A stretch of DNA of 61,359 nt from Acidiferrobacteraceae bacterium (GTDB lineage Bacteria > Pseudomonadota > Gammaproteobacteria > Arenicellales > UBA868), in assembly GCA_002724185.1 (NCBI GenBank), contig PBOB01000084.1, positions 1 through 61,359 on the forward strand. The letters run 5' to 3'. The notes under the pieces were generated by a model. The model worked only from the letters and a program-made list of their open reading frames with translations. It had not been told where the DNA came from and searched no databases. The translations under genes were made by a program, and so were the position numbers. The stretch's first letter is position 1, and every line of letters begins with the position of its first letter. Of this stretch, positions 11,601 through 21,130 are shown one piece after another.

Positions 11601-12884
11601 GTGCTTGATCCACAACTACTGCGTCGAGATTCGGAAAAGGTTGCTAAGCAACTTCTCAGGCGCAATTACAAATTTGACGTCGATTGCTTTACTGAATTAG
11701 AGGCGGATCGGAGAATTCTTCAGGGTCGGCAGCAAGAACTTCAGACTGAGCGAAATCAAAACTCCAAAGAGATTGGACGACTCAAAGCTGCTGGTGCGGA
11801 TGCTAGTGCTATTCTTGAGGCCGTGGGGCATCTCGGGAAGGAACTTGATAAAGTCGATGATCGATTAAGTGATGTCCAGGAAAAGCTGGGTAGAGTAGTC
11901 CATGGTATGCCCAATATCCCACACGACTCTGTGCCTGATGGGTCTGATGAGACACAGAATCTAGAAGTGCGTCGTTGGGGCAGTCCACGGGAATTTGATT
12001 TCGACCCCCTGGATCATGTAGCGATAGGTGAATGTTTGAATATGATGAGCTTCGATAAGGCAGCAAAGATTAGTGGCTCACGATTTGTTGTGCTTTCGGG
12101 ACAGCTGTGTCGTCTACAGCGAGCACTCACACAATTCATGCTCGATCTGCATACCCAAGAGCATGGTTACCAAGAAGTGTATGTGCCATTTCTAGTCAGC
12201 TCAAACGCATTATTTGGTACCGGTCAATTACCAAAGTTCGAAGAAGATCAGTTTAGGACAGATTCACAGCCTGAATACTACTTGATCCCAACTGCCGAGG
12301 TCCCTGTGACTAATCTGCATAGAGAAGAAATAATTGATGATCGCAGCTTACCGTTGCGATATGTTTGCCATACACCATGTTTTAGAAGGGAAGCTGGTTC
12401 GTATGGTAGAGATACCAGGGGTATGATACGACAACATCAGTTCGAAAAAGTTGAGCTGGTGAATATTGTTAGGCCGTCGGAATCATGGAAAGCTTTGGAA
12501 GCACTAACAAATCATGCGGAGATTGTCTTACAGAGGCTTGAGTTGCCGTATCGTGTCATAACATTATGTGCGGGAGATCTAGGGTTTTCATCGGCAAAAA
12601 CTTATGATATTGAAGTGTGGTTGCCCGGCCAGAACGCTTATCGGGAGATTTCTTCGTGTAGTAACTTTATGGATTTTCAGGCGAGACGAATGCAATGTCG
12701 GTGGAGAAATCCTGAGTCTAGAAGAGCTGAGTATGCCCATACATTGAATGGCTCAGGTCTAGCCGTTGGCAGGACTCTTGTCGCAATTATGGAGAATTGT
12801 CAAAATGCTGATGGAAGCATCAATGTGCCCTCAGCATTGCGGCCGTATCTTGGGGGTGTCGAGGCCATTAATCGACCCAGTTGA
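11601..12884 (+). CDS. serS: Seryl-tRNA synthetase
   Basis: Class II synthetase that charges tRNA-Ser. An N-terminal tRNA-binding coiled coil (about residues 30-105) precedes the catalytic core. Motif 2 is visible as [21 protein letters not shown] and motif 3 as [17 protein letters not shown]. Length 427 residues is normal. A ready Shine-Dalgarno sequence (AAGGAG) precedes the GTG start. Its substrate tRNA-Ser(UGA) lies about 1 kb downstream. Confidence 0.97.
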   Translation: MLDPQLLRRDSEKVAKQLLRRNYKFDVDCFTELEADRRILQGRQQELQTERNQNSKEIGRLKAAGADASAILEAVGHLGKELDKVDDRLSDVQEKLGRVVHGMPNIPHDSVPDGSDETQNLEVRRWGSPREFDFDPLDHVAIGECLNMMSFDKAAKISGSRFVVLSGQLCRLQRALTQFMLDLHTQEHGYQEVYVPFLVSSNALFGTGQLPKFEEDQFRTDSQPEYYLIPTAEVPVTNLHREEIIDDRSLPLRYVCHTPCFRREAGSYGRDTRGMIRQHQFEKVELVNIVRPSESWKALEALTNHAEIVLQRLELPYRVITLCAGDLGFSSAKTYDIEVWLPGQNAYREISSCSNFMDFQARRMQCRWRNPESRRAEYAHTLNGSGLAVGRTLVAIMENCQNADGSINVPSALRPYLGGVEAINRPS

Positions 12885-12924
12885 CTGCAGGCCTTAGGTT
12901 AATCCCAAGAGGCCTGCAGTTTCT
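12885..12924 (+). terminator. Rho-independent terminator after serS
   Basis: A perfect 10-bp stem CTGCAGGCCT / AGGCCTGCAG with a 15-base loop, followed by TTTCT. It starts at the serS stop codon and lies between converging serS and the yccA-like gene. Confidence 0.8.
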
Positions 12925-12948
12925 AGACTGAGTCAGTGGTTAGTATTT

Positions 12949-13626
12949 CTAATCACTGCTAAAGATGCCGAGCAACTGCAAAAGACTTAGGAAGAGATTG
13001 TATATCGCCACATATAGAGTGACTGTTGCCATAATATAGTTTCTTTCTCCCCCATTTATGATCTGGCTAGTTTGATAAAGGATCAAAGCGCTCATTAGCA
13101 AGACAAACATGGCGGAGACGGCCATTGAAAGCGCAGGAATGCTAAATATGATTGCGCACAGACCAAAAAGAAATGCTACGAGTATTCCGGTAAACAACAT
13201 TCCCCCCAAAAAGCTAAAATCTTTACCGGTTGTTAGTGCGTAGGCGGAAAGGCCAATAAATATTACGCCAGTACCTCCCATGGCCGTCATTACAATTTGA
13301 CCACCATTAGGTAGCGACGTCAGGTACAGGCTAATGATAGGCCCAAGAGTTAGCCCCATAAATCCTGTGAGCGCGAACACGAAAACGATTCCAAGGCCAG
13401 AATTACGGAATCGTCCAGCTAAGAAGAGGAGTCCAAAATAACCTATAAGCGTTATCATTAGACCTGGGTGCGCCCACTGATTAATCATCGAAACACCAGC
13501 CATTACACCACTAAAAAGCAGCGTTGCAGATAGGAGGGCATAAGTGTTTCTTAAGACCTTATTGACTTCAACACCTGTGGCGGTACTGCGCAAATTAGTT
13601 TGATTCTCTCGTTGCATAGATTGCAT
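12949..13626 (-). CDS. Bax inhibitor-1 family membrane protein (YccA-like)
   Basis: 225 residues with seven hydrophobic segments. Family marks include the N-terminal LRNTYALLSATLLFSG segment, the GFMGLTLGPI loop and the C-terminal ILYQTSQIINGGERNYI motif with its conserved polar residues. E. coli YccA of this family modulates FtsH proteolysis of SecY; the family may also form calcium leak channels. It is a single gene converging on serS. Confidence 0.9.
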   Translation of the reverse strand: MQSMQRENQTNLRSTATGVEVNKVLRNTYALLSATLLFSGVMAGVSMINQWAHPGLMITLIGYFGLLFLAGRFRNSGLGIVFVFALTGFMGLTLGPIISLYLTSLPNGGQIVMTAMGGTGVIFIGLSAYALTTGKDFSFLGGMLFTGILVAFLFGLCAIIFSIPALSMAVSAMFVLLMSALILYQTSQIINGGERNYIMATVTLYVAIYNLFLSLLQLLGIFSSD

Positions 13627-13819
13627 AGTAAGACCTCGATTCTGTGCGGATTTAGCCGGTACGGATGATTTTGTACCTACAATTATAAGGTAGTATTGAA
13701 ATACCGAAAACTGGGCTGAAAGTGTAATAAAAAACAGAACATCTTGTCAAAACCGATTATCATTACGTGAGATTTACGGTTATATCCACTGACAGATATG
13801 TTGGGGAGACTGTATTGAA

Positions 13820-13864
13820 GGCGGGATGGCAGAGTGGTTGAATGTACTGGTTTTAGAATTAAGC
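13820..13864 (+). pseudogene. 5' fragment of a decayed serine-type tRNA
   Basis: The stretch looks like the 5' half of a class II tRNA: an acceptor-like GGCGGGA, TG, a D-arm GCAGAGTGGTTGAATG and an anticodon-stem opening TACTGG. It then breaks down, with no matching 3' acceptor strand (TCCCGCC) and no T-arm before the intact tRNA-Ser begins 40 bases later. It is similar to but not a copy of that tRNA, so it looks like the remnant of a second serine isoacceptor. Confidence 0.5.
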
Positions 13865-13903
13865 ATATTAAATAGGCAACAATATGGCGCGGCAGCAATA
13901 TAC

Positions 13904-13993
13904 GGTAGGGTATCCAAGTGGCTGACGGAACTGGTCTTGAAAACCAGCAAGGGGGTAACTCCTTCGTGGGTTCGAATCCCACCCCTACCGCCA
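13904..13993 (+). tRNA. tRNA-Ser(UGA)
   Basis: Acceptor GGTAGGG pairs with CCCTACC, discriminator G, and the CCA end is encoded. The anticodon arm is CTGGT-CTTGAAA-ACCAG, giving anticodon TGA. A long variable arm and a T-arm with GGTTCGAATCC follow, as expected for a class II serine tRNA. It reads UCA codons (and UCG/UCU by wobble). Confidence 0.97.
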
Positions 13994-14036
13994 TACTATT
14001 CGAATCATACCCTAAGTTATTCTTGCTTTTAAGTAA

Positions 14037-15680
14037 ATGACTCTAGCATCAAACTCTAGCAAGTTTCTTGTGGAAATTGATGGCTTAGTGGTCGAAGGAC
14101 TTACGGATGGCATCTGGACGCCGATTGTTGACGGAGTTAGGCTTACATTAAGCAAAGGAGAGGTTTTAGGGATCATCGGCGAGTCAGGCGCCGGTAAATC
14201 AACACTAGGATTAAGTGCGCTGGGATATACCAAACCTGGTTGTAGGATTAGATCTGGTACAGTCAAGTTCGATGGTCAAGAGCTTACAACAATGTCTGAA
14301 CCCGAGCTTAGAGAGTTGCGAGGCGTAAGATTTTCATATGTGGCCCAAAGTGCAGCCGCCGCATTTAATCCAGCTCATAGAATTATCGATCAAGTTATAG
14401 AGTCAGCTGTACAGCACCAACAACTTACTGCAAGAGATGCAACAATTCGGTCTGAGGAGCTTTTTGAGCAGCTCGAGCTACCAGACTCAAAGCACTTCGG
14501 TAGTCGTTATCCTCATCAAGTCTCTGGTGGCCAGCTTCAACGTGCAATGACTGCTATGGCCATGGGATGTCATCCTGACTTAGTAGTGTTTGATGAGCCT
14601 ACAACCGCACTTGATGTTACAACGCAAATAGAGGTCCTTGGCGCTATCAAACATGCTGTGCATGCTCGCAGCTCAGCGGCAATTTATATTACCCATGACC
14701 TGGCAGTTGTTGCGCAAATTGCCGATAGGATTATGGTTTTGAGAAATGGATGCCTCGTTGAGCAGGGCGACACAAGGAGTTTACTAAAGAATCCAACCAG
14801 AGAGTATACGAAACAGCTTTTATCAGTTCGGACGTTGCATAAAAAACCAACGATAGCAAAAATTGGGGGTAGCGTCCTTGAAGCGCGAAACATTACAGCT
14901 AGGTATCCCGGTACCAGTAATAATGTTCTTGAAAACGTGAGCATCCAGGTCAAGAAGGGAACCACCGTAGCCATTGTTGGCGAATCTGGAAGTGGAAAGA
15001 GCACCTTCGCTCGTGTAATTACTGGCTTATTAATGCCAGAAACCGGTGAGATTCGGTATGAAGGCAAAGTCTTGCCACCAGCAATTGGTGACCGAAGTAA
15101 AGAACAGCTTCGTCGTATTCAAATGATATATCAAATGCCTGACGTTGCACTTAATCCCCGGCAACGTGTTCAAGATATTATTGGCCGGCCGCTCGAATTC
15201 TACCTACGTATGAAAGGAAAGGCTAAGTTTGATCGCGTTACGGAGCTGCTGAATCAGATTGAGCTACCAGAGGAGTTTAGAGATAGATATCCAGGCCAGT
15301 TGTCTGGTGGCGAAAAACAGAGAATCTGTATAGCGCGCGCTCTTGCGGCTCAGCCCGCTGTCATCATTTGTGATGAGGTTACATCAGCTTTAGATCAGCT
15401 GGTTGCAGAAGGTATCCTTGAATTATTACAACGCATTCAGCGCGCTCTAGAAGTATCGTATTTGTTCATTACTCACGACCTTGCTACAGTGAAAGCAATT
15501 GCAGATGATATCGTGGTAATGTTCGAAGGCGCGGTTGTAGAGCAAGGACCAAAAGATGTAATTCTCTCGCCACCGCATGCGGCGTACACCGAGCTTTTGT
15601 TGACATCAATCCCTGAAATGGATCCTGATTGGCTAAGCAAGCTTATTAAAGGTCGAAGGCAGGCTGCTTCAATCGAATAG
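14037..15680 (+). CDS. Fused oligopeptide-type ABC transporter ATPase (DppD-DppF fusion)
   Basis: 547 residues holding two complete nucleotide-binding domains. Domain 1: Walker A GESGAGKST at residues 48-56, signature VSGGQLQRA, Walker B VVFDEPTTALD. Domain 2: Walker A GESGSGKST near 315, signature LSGGEKQRI, Walker B IICDEVTSALD. The domains resemble the DppD and DppF ATPases of peptide/nickel/opine importers, fused as in GsiA or YejF. No permease is adjacent; the only matching permeases in the window are DppB/DppC-like genes at 34699-36494 and the only matching binding protein is at 23485-25089. It begins 43 bases after tRNA-Ser. Confidence 0.92.
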   Translation: MTLASNSSKFLVEIDGLVVEGLTDGIWTPIVDGVRLTLSKGEVLGIIGESGAGKSTLGLSALGYTKPGCRIRSGTVKFDGQELTTMSEPELRELRGVRFSYVAQSAAAAFNPAHRIIDQVIESAVQHQQLTARDATIRSEELFEQLELPDSKHFGSRYPHQVSGGQLQRAMTAMAMGCHPDLVVFDEPTTALDVTTQIEVLGAIKHAVHARSSAAIYITHDLAVVAQIADRIMVLRNGCLVEQGDTRSLLKNPTREYTKQLLSVRTLHKKPTIAKIGGSVLEARNITARYPGTSNNVLENVSIQVKKGTTVAIVGESGSGKSTFARVITGLLMPETGEIRYEGKVLPPAIGDRSKEQLRRIQMIYQMPDVALNPRQRVQDIIGRPLEFYLRMKGKAKFDRVTELLNQIELPEEFRDRYPGQLSGGEKQRICIARALAAQPAVIICDEVTSALDQLVAEGILELLQRIQRALEVSYLFITHDLATVKAIADDIVVMFEGAVVEQGPKDVILSPPHAAYTELLLTSIPEMDPDWLSKLIKGRRQAASIE

Positions 15681-15773
15681 GATGGGTGTGCTATGACCCG
15701 TAAAGTCGTGGTGCTGCCCTTACACCTTGGGAGGGAGTTGTTGTATTTTGGTAATGCTACTTGTAGTGGCGCG

Positions 15774-17864
15774 TCAACCAAGGCAAGCTCGTAGCACTGC
15801 ATCTGCTATAACTGGGCCATTATTTGATATGATGACCGGATTAAGTTCGAGCTCTTCAAATGAAGAGCCCAGCCTTTCGGCGGCCTTGGCAATAGAAACA
15901 ATGAGATCAATGATAGGCTCAATATTAGTTCTTTCTCGGTTACGGTATCCACTAAGTAGTTGTGATACTTTTAGTTGAGCTAGAGCTTCGGTTATTTCTT
16001 CTCGTGAGGCTGGCAATAACAAAGATTTTGTGTCTTTGAGTAACTCAACAAAAATACCGCCTGATCCGAGTGTTAGTATGTGACCGAAGTCTGGATCATT
16101 AGAAACATTTACTAGTATCTCTGCTATGACAGGCGTAATCATTTCCTCAAGTAGCAACTTGCGTGATTCTATAGCAACAGGAAGCATGCTAAGAGCCTCA
16201 ATTGCTGAATGCAGCTCTGCGTCATTGGCAATGTCTAGGATGACGCCTCCGATTTCTGTCTTATGCATTATGTTTGTACTGACTAGCTTTAGGGCTAGGG
16301 GAAATCCAAGGCTAGAAGCTACATCTATTGCAGAGTCTGGTGTGATTAGCGCTCCATCCGGCACTTTAAAACCGAGCTCTCTAAGCCAAGACTTGCTTAT
16401 CCATTCATCATGATTCCGTATTGATTGAGCGTCAATTCCAGGAGGATTCATTTCTATCGGTGTTACACCTGTCAGCGAGGTAGCATATTTGCATCCAAAC
16501 TGTGCTGCTCCAGAAATTGCCGTTATTGCCTCTTCTATTCCCTGTAAGGGAGTGACACCATTTTGAATAAAAAAAGTCTGGATTTCTGTGTCCATGTTTT
16601 CAGGCAAGCTACTGCAGACAACTGCTGGAATTCCAATTTTTTGTGAGGCAGAAATAAACGCTCTAGCATCAGCTAAGTATAGGCGACGGTCATCGCTGAA
16701 CTTGGTCGGTGGATAATCCTGAACGAGCAAAGTGGTGTGATAGTCGCCCTCTAGTGCTGTAGAAAAGACATCTGTAAGCGCTTCTTCTTGGCCCCATAGC
16801 GGTGTTGTATAGTCAAGTGGATTGGATATGGTTGCGATCGGTGGAAGCTTGTCCGCGAGCATTGATTTTACTGAGTCCTTCGGCTTCGGCAAATCTATGC
16901 CACCGATGGTGTCGGCGCAGTCCGCTAGCATAGCTACATCTCCTCCGGAGCATGTGAAAGCCGCGAGTTTTTGCCCTCGTGGCGCTCCACTAACAGTAAG
17001 AAGCTTTAAGGTTTCAAGCATCATTGCAGGCGTGCGCACGGTGATTATGCCAAGTCGCGAAAAAAGGATTTTGTACTTTTCTTCATCTCCAGACAATGAG
17101 CCAGTATGACTGACCGTGCTGTTAGCAGCTATTTCTGACTGGCCGACCTTTAGCGCAACAATAGGAATATTCATCTTTAACGCAGTTAGAGCGATATCCG
17201 AGAATCTCTTTATATCTTGAAGCGCTTCGATGTATAGACCAATTGCAGTTACTGCTGGATCGTGCACTAGAACCTCAATGTAGTCTTCAATACCCAGGCT
17301 TGCCTGGTTTCCTGCACCGATTACGTAGGAAAATGAAACAGATCGGTTATTAAATGTTAGTGAACTAGACAGCATCCCAGATTGGGAAATTATTGCGGGC
17401 CCCTTGGTTGTTCTTGATCCACCGTGACTGTAAGGCCAAAGATGCGCTCCCTCTACATAATTAAGTAGCCCAAAAACATTGGGGCCAACTAACGCAAGAT
17501 CCTGAGCAGCTTTTACCAGCTCTATCTCAAGATCGATGCCTAAACCACCAAGTTCTCGAAAACCAGCTGTGTAGCAAACGACGCCACCCCCGCCAATTGT
17601 TGCAATTTCGTTCACGACACCTACTACTTTATCTCGTGGAATTGCGAGGAATGTTGCGTCCGGCGCCTCAGGCAACTGGCTAACATTTGGAAAGCAGGGG
17701 CACTCCCCCAAAGTCTTGCGCTTTGGGTGGACTCCCCAGATCGCGCCGGAGTATCCAGCATGCCTACATTGCTCAATTGCTGATGCCGCTTCTTCTCCTC
17801 CAACAAAAGCTATGTTTTTCGGGGCTAATAATCGTTCCAAATTTGCTCTTTTAGCAGATATCAT
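15774..17864 (-). CDS. ADP-forming acyl-CoA synthetase (fused alpha-beta)
   Basis: 696 residues with the architecture of NDP-forming acetate/acyl-CoA ligases: an N-terminal CoA-binding Rossmann domain (LLAPKNIAFVGG), a succinyl-CoA-ligase-like domain, a VSHTGSLSG segment carrying the His that is phosphorylated, and a C-terminal ATP-grasp domain. Such enzymes make acyl-CoA with ATP or, in reverse, recover ATP from a thioester. Its ATG abuts the stop of the acyl-CoA dehydrogenase, so the two are co-translated. From context I infer a role in activating a trimethylammonium acid such as gamma-butyrobetaine or crotonobetaine; the sequence alone does not fix the substrate. Confidence 0.88.
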   Translation of the reverse strand: MISAKRANLERLLAPKNIAFVGGEEAASAIEQCRHAGYSGAIWGVHPKRKTLGECPCFPNVSQLPEAPDATFLAIPRDKVVGVVNEIATIGGGGVVCYTAGFRELGGLGIDLEIELVKAAQDLALVGPNVFGLLNYVEGAHLWPYSHGGSRTTKGPAIISQSGMLSSSLTFNNRSVSFSYVIGAGNQASLGIEDYIEVLVHDPAVTAIGLYIEALQDIKRFSDIALTALKMNIPIVALKVGQSEIAANSTVSHTGSLSGDEEKYKILFSRLGIITVRTPAMMLETLKLLTVSGAPRGQKLAAFTCSGGDVAMLADCADTIGGIDLPKPKDSVKSMLADKLPPIATISNPLDYTTPLWGQEEALTDVFSTALEGDYHTTLLVQDYPPTKFSDDRRLYLADARAFISASQKIGIPAVVCSSLPENMDTEIQTFFIQNGVTPLQGIEEAITAISGAAQFGCKYATSLTGVTPIEMNPPGIDAQSIRNHDEWISKSWLRELGFKVPDGALITPDSAIDVASSLGFPLALKLVSTNIMHKTEIGGVILDIANDAELHSAIEALSMLPVAIESRKLLLEEMITPVIAEILVNVSNDPDFGHILTLGSGGIFVELLKDTKSLLLPASREEITEALAQLKVSQLLSGYRNRERTNIEPIIDLIVSIAKAAERLGSSFEELELNPVIISNNGPVIADAVLRACLG

Positions 17865-19022
17865 CTATTCAAGCTCACCTATAAGCGATCGACTGATAAT
17901 ATGACGTTGGATTTCAGAGGTGCCTTCCCAGATACGCTCTAACCGTGAATCCCGCCATAATTGTTCGATTGGAAGCCCCTCCATAAGTCCCATACCCCCA
18001 TAAATTTGCACCGAGTTTTCGGCGACACGATGAAGCATTTCTGAGGCATACAGTTTAGACATTGCTGCGTCAGATGGCCTCATCACACCGTTGTCAGCTT
18101 TTCTTGCCGCGTCCATTACCAATAGGTCCGCTGCATGCAGTTCTGTAGCCATATCAGCAATCTTAAATGAAACACCTTGGAATTTAGCGATGGCCTGACC
18201 GAATTGTTTACGTTTAGTAGCCCAGTCAAGTGAGAGTTCAAGTAAGCGCTCTGCACGACCGCAGCAGCCAGCCCCCACCCATACCCTACCCATTTTTATC
18301 CACTTATCGGACAACGATAGGCCGTCACCTTCCTCGCCTAGCATCTGCTCCGGCCCGACACGACAATCATTAAAAGAGAGAGTGTAGTTATGATAAGCGC
18401 GTTGACTAACGCATCGAGGTCCGCGTTGCATCTCAAAGCCAGGCGTTCCACGATCAATTAGGAAAGCTGAAATTCTTTTCCTTTCTTTATTGCGAATCTT
18501 TTCAATACCAGTAATAGCAAAAACGATTGCAAAATCGGGCAATACATGACTGCTAACGAAATGTTTGGAGCCGTTAATTGTCCAATCACCGTTTCGTTTT
18601 TCTGCTTTTGTATTCATAGAATAGATATCGGAGCCAGCACCTGGCTCCGTTATTGCGAAGCACTCTACTTTTTGAGCCTTAACGCATGGCTCGAGATATT
18701 TAACTCTTTGCGCGTCATTGCACGCCATAAGCAATTCTGTGGGTCGCCATGCGAAGCCATGAAGTGCATGCGTCACTTTGCCATATTCACGCTCTAGGAG
18801 CGCTAGGCTAGTGTAGTCTAGGCCAGCACCTCCAACAGAAGCGGGTAGGTTTGCCGCATACAGACCGGTATCAAGTGCTCGCTCTGTAATATGTTGTCCT
18901 AAATCATGCGGCACCTCCCCTAGCTTTTCGACCTCTTGCTCATGTGGTAGAAGCTCCCGCTCTACGAAAGATCGCACAGTTTTCAACAGCATTTGCTGTT
19001 CTTCTGAAAGTTCTAGATCCAT
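17865..19022 (-). CDS. Acyl-CoA dehydrogenase, candidate gamma-butyrobetainyl-CoA dehydrogenase
   Basis: 385 residues. FAD/substrate motifs are intact: AITEPGAGSD, GDWTINGSKHF, and a C-terminal ERIWEGTSEIQR in which the Glu before GTSE is the usual catalytic base. The protein oxidises an acyl-CoA to the 2-enoyl-CoA and passes electrons to ETF. It is transcribed divergently from a CaiD-like crotonase and is followed without a gap by the acyl-CoA synthetase. The segment AARKADNGVMRPSDAAMSKLY recalls the CaiA-like branch, which supports a betaine-type acyl-CoA, but assignment of substrate is inference. Confidence 0.9.
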   Translation of the reverse strand: MDLELSEEQQMLLKTVRSFVERELLPHEQEVEKLGEVPHDLGQHITERALDTGLYAANLPASVGGAGLDYTSLALLEREYGKVTHALHGFAWRPTELLMACNDAQRVKYLEPCVKAQKVECFAITEPGAGSDIYSMNTKAEKRNGDWTINGSKHFVSSHVLPDFAIVFAITGIEKIRNKERKRISAFLIDRGTPGFEMQRGPRCVSQRAYHNYTLSFNDCRVGPEQMLGEEGDGLSLSDKWIKMGRVWVGAGCCGRAERLLELSLDWATKRKQFGQAIAKFQGVSFKIADMATELHAADLLVMDAARKADNGVMRPSDAAMSKLYASEMLHRVAENSVQIYGGMGLMEGLPIEQLWRDSRLERIWEGTSEIQRHIISRSLIGELE

Positions 19023-19145
19023 TTTGTTTAGTGTCCTTAAGGCATTAACTTCGATTTATGCGCAAGTACTTGAGTTGCTGATTTCTCGATTACCAAAGAA
19101 TTTGTTGATCCGTCTGCTATATTGCCATATTCTGCACCAATCAGA

Positions 19146-19190
19146 CATTTTGTATAGGTCCAAAATGCGCGCGATCTCGTCGTTTTGGAC
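19146..19190. promoter_or_regulatory. Inverted-repeat cluster in the divergent promoter of the carnitine-type genes
   Basis: GTCCAAAA (19158-19165) and its exact complement TTTTGGAC (19183-19190) form an 8-bp dyad with a 17-base spacer, centres 25 bp apart. A second dyad, CATTTTG (19146-19152) with CAAAATG (19161-19167), shares the left arm. The result is three similar half-sites between the starts of the acyl-CoA dehydrogenase and caiD-like genes. This is the layout of an operator for a dimeric regulator; the protein is unknown. Confidence 0.45.
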
Positions 19191-19271
19191 TGCAGTCAAA
19201 GAGTGCGTGATGTGCGGTCGCAGCCACTTACGCTGGAAAAACACTTGACCATCAAGGAGTTGATTATCTCA

Positions 19272-20084
19272 ATGAGCGAAAGAGATAGGGATCTAGAGAT
19301 CATAAGTCGTAATGGTGTTCTTGAGATTAAATTAAACCGACCAAAAGTAAACGCGATTGATTACGAACTAAGTCGTAAAATTAACGAAGCGATAGTTAAA
19401 TTACGTGATGATTCAAGCCTCCTTGTTGGTTTACTTACCGCGGAGGGGGATAAGATCTTTTCTGCTGGATGGGATCTAAAAGCGGTAAATAGTGGCGAAC
19501 AACAACTGGATGCATGGTGGGAGTCAGAGGCTGACTTACCGGGTGGGTTTGCTGGATTAACAGAGATGTGGGATCTTGACAAGCCCGTGATTGCTGCAGT
19601 GAATGGACTTGCTATAGGAGGCGGTTTTGAGTTAGTAATGGCTTGTGACCTTGTTATTGCGAGTGATCACGCTGAGTTCGCATTACCAGAAATGCCTCTA
19701 GGCATCGTGCCTGACGCTGGGGCAATTCAGCGATTACCACGGCGGATACCCTACAATATCGCAGTAGAGCTACTTCTGTTAGGTCGTCGGATGACAGCGC
19801 ATGAGGCCGCGCAATATGGCTTGGTTAATGAGGTTGTACCTTCGTCACAGTTATTACCGATTGCGAGAGATTGGGCTACCCAGTTGGCAGAGTCAGCGCC
19901 TCTAGCGGTACAATCGGTAAAAGAAATATTGCGGGCAATAGAGGGTGACACTATTGAACATTCTTTCCAGACTATGCGTAAAGGCACGTTACCAACATAC
20001 CGAAGAATGCTGAAATCGGAGGACGCTGTGGAGGGTATCCAAGCTTTTGTAGAAAAGCGAAAGCCTGATTTCCGCGGAAAATAG
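19272..20084 (+). CDS. caiD: CaiD-like carnitinyl-CoA dehydratase (crotonobetainyl-CoA hydratase)
   Basis: 270 residues from the ATG at 19272; AAGGAG lies upstream. The crotonase fold matches E. coli CaiD in a series of distinctive blocks: FSAGWDLKA, GGFAGLTE, LDKPVIAAVNG, GGGFEL, FALPE, LGIVPD and a C-terminal SEDAVEGIQAFVEKRKP. Both Glu residues that correspond to the CaiD catalytic pair are present (Glu120 in GGGFEL and Glu140 in LPE). CaiD interconverts crotonobetainyl-CoA and L-carnitinyl-CoA. Here it is first in an operon with carnitine dehydrogenase and BKACE genes, so the direction is probably hydration. The carnitine CoA-transferase CaiB is not in the window. Confidence 0.85.
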   Translation: MSERDRDLEIISRNGVLEIKLNRPKVNAIDYELSRKINEAIVKLRDDSSLLVGLLTAEGDKIFSAGWDLKAVNSGEQQLDAWWESEADLPGGFAGLTEMWDLDKPVIAAVNGLAIGGGFELVMACDLVIASDHAEFALPEMPLGIVPDAGAIQRLPRRIPYNIAVELLLLGRRMTAHEAAQYGLVNEVVPSSQLLPIARDWATQLAESAPLAVQSVKEILRAIEGDTIEHSFQTMRKGTLPTYRRMLKSEDAVEGIQAFVEKRKPDFRGK

Positions 20085-20098
20085 AGCGTGTATAAGCT

Positions 20099-21070
20099 AT
20101 GCAACGAGAAATTATTAAGCAAGTAGCGCTAGTTGGGGCAGGCGTAATTGGCAGCGGGTGGGCGGTGCGATGTCTTGCAAACGGCCTAAACGTTGTGCTT
20201 ACTGATCCGTCACCACAGGCTCGCGATCAAATATTGGCAGTTATTGATAATTCTTGGAAAATTCTTGAAGGTCAAGGTCTCCCGGAAGAAGCTGATCCAG
20301 ATAATTTTAGATTTGTAGATAGTATTGAGGAAGCTGTTTCTAGTGCAGACTTTGTACAAGAGAATGTGCCGGAGAGAGAGGATATTAAGTGCACAGTAAT
20401 CCAGGAAGTTGATCTTTATGCTGAACACGATGTTGTTATAGCGTCTAGCTCATCAGGACTACTACCGAGCAGATTACAAAGAGAGTGTAGATATCCAGAG
20501 CGGGTACTTATCGGTCATCCTTTTGCGCCTGTTTATATTTTGCCTCTTGTCGAAGTGGTGGGTGGCGAGAAAACTAGTATTGAGATGATTCGCTGTGCAG
20601 GTAACTTCTATCGTGACCTTGGTATGAGACCACTGCATGTCCGGCGTGAAATTGAAGCTTATATTGCTGACCGTTTGCAAGAATCACTATATAGAGAGGC
20701 ACTGCATCTAATTAATGAGGGTTATGCCACAGTTCCAGAAATTGATGCTGCAATCACCGGCGGGCCAGGGCTCAGATGGGCATTTATGGGTACATTTATG
20801 GCATGGCATTTGGGTGGAGGGCCAGGCGGCATGAGGCATACAATAGAACAGTTTGGTCCGGCTCTGGAGCTGCCGTGGTCTCATATGAAAGCACCAACTC
20901 TTACGGATGAGCTGAAAAATAAAATTGTGGAGGGATGTGAAATTGAGGCTGGCATTCGTGAGTTTTCGGAATTAGAAAGGCGTCGCGATAGGTGCTTAGC
21001 AGAAATTCAGAAAGTTCTCGCAAAATATTGGTATCCTTGTGATGAGGATGGCTGGCCAGAATTAGAATAA
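20099..21070 (+). CDS. lcdH: L-carnitine 3-dehydrogenase
   Basis: 323 residues, a 3-hydroxyacyl-CoA-dehydrogenase-type enzyme that oxidises L-carnitine to 3-dehydrocarnitine with NAD. The NAD motif GAGVIGSGW is at residues 13-21, catalytic His140 lies in GHPFAPVY, and the GLRWAFMGTF and GGGPGGMRHTIEQFGPALELPW blocks are typical of bacterial carnitine dehydrogenases. It lies 14 bases after the caiD-like gene and 60 bases before the BKACE gene. Neighbours on both sides support the carnitine assignment over a general hydroxyacyl-CoA role. Confidence 0.9.
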   Translation: MQREIIKQVALVGAGVIGSGWAVRCLANGLNVVLTDPSPQARDQILAVIDNSWKILEGQGLPEEADPDNFRFVDSIEEAVSSADFVQENVPEREDIKCTVIQEVDLYAEHDVVIASSSSGLLPSRLQRECRYPERVLIGHPFAPVYILPLVEVVGGEKTSIEMIRCAGNFYRDLGMRPLHVRREIEAYIADRLQESLYREALHLINEGYATVPEIDAAITGGPGLRWAFMGTFMAWHLGGGPGGMRHTIEQFGPALELPWSHMKAPTLTDELKNKIVEGCEIEAGIREFSELERRRDRCLAEIQKVLAKYWYPCDEDGWPELE

Positions 21071-21130
21071 CGCATTAGGTTTTGCTAGTTTCTCTTTGGG
21101 CATAATCGAAGCTAGGAGAAGGAGTGAGTC

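Noticed and set aside
13826..14032. 68-codon frame across the tRNA fragment and tRNA-Ser
   Set aside because: It runs through a structured tRNA gene and has no family resemblance; the RNA gene explains the sequence.
15774..20084. Ligase, acyl-CoA dehydrogenase and crotonase as the DmdB-DmdC-DmdD route for 3-methylmercaptopropionate
   Set aside because: The reaction types fit and a DmdA-type gene is in the same region, but the crotonase matches CaiD closely, the ligase is not AMP-forming like DmdB, and carnitine dehydrogenase and BKACE follow. Kept only as a competing idea.
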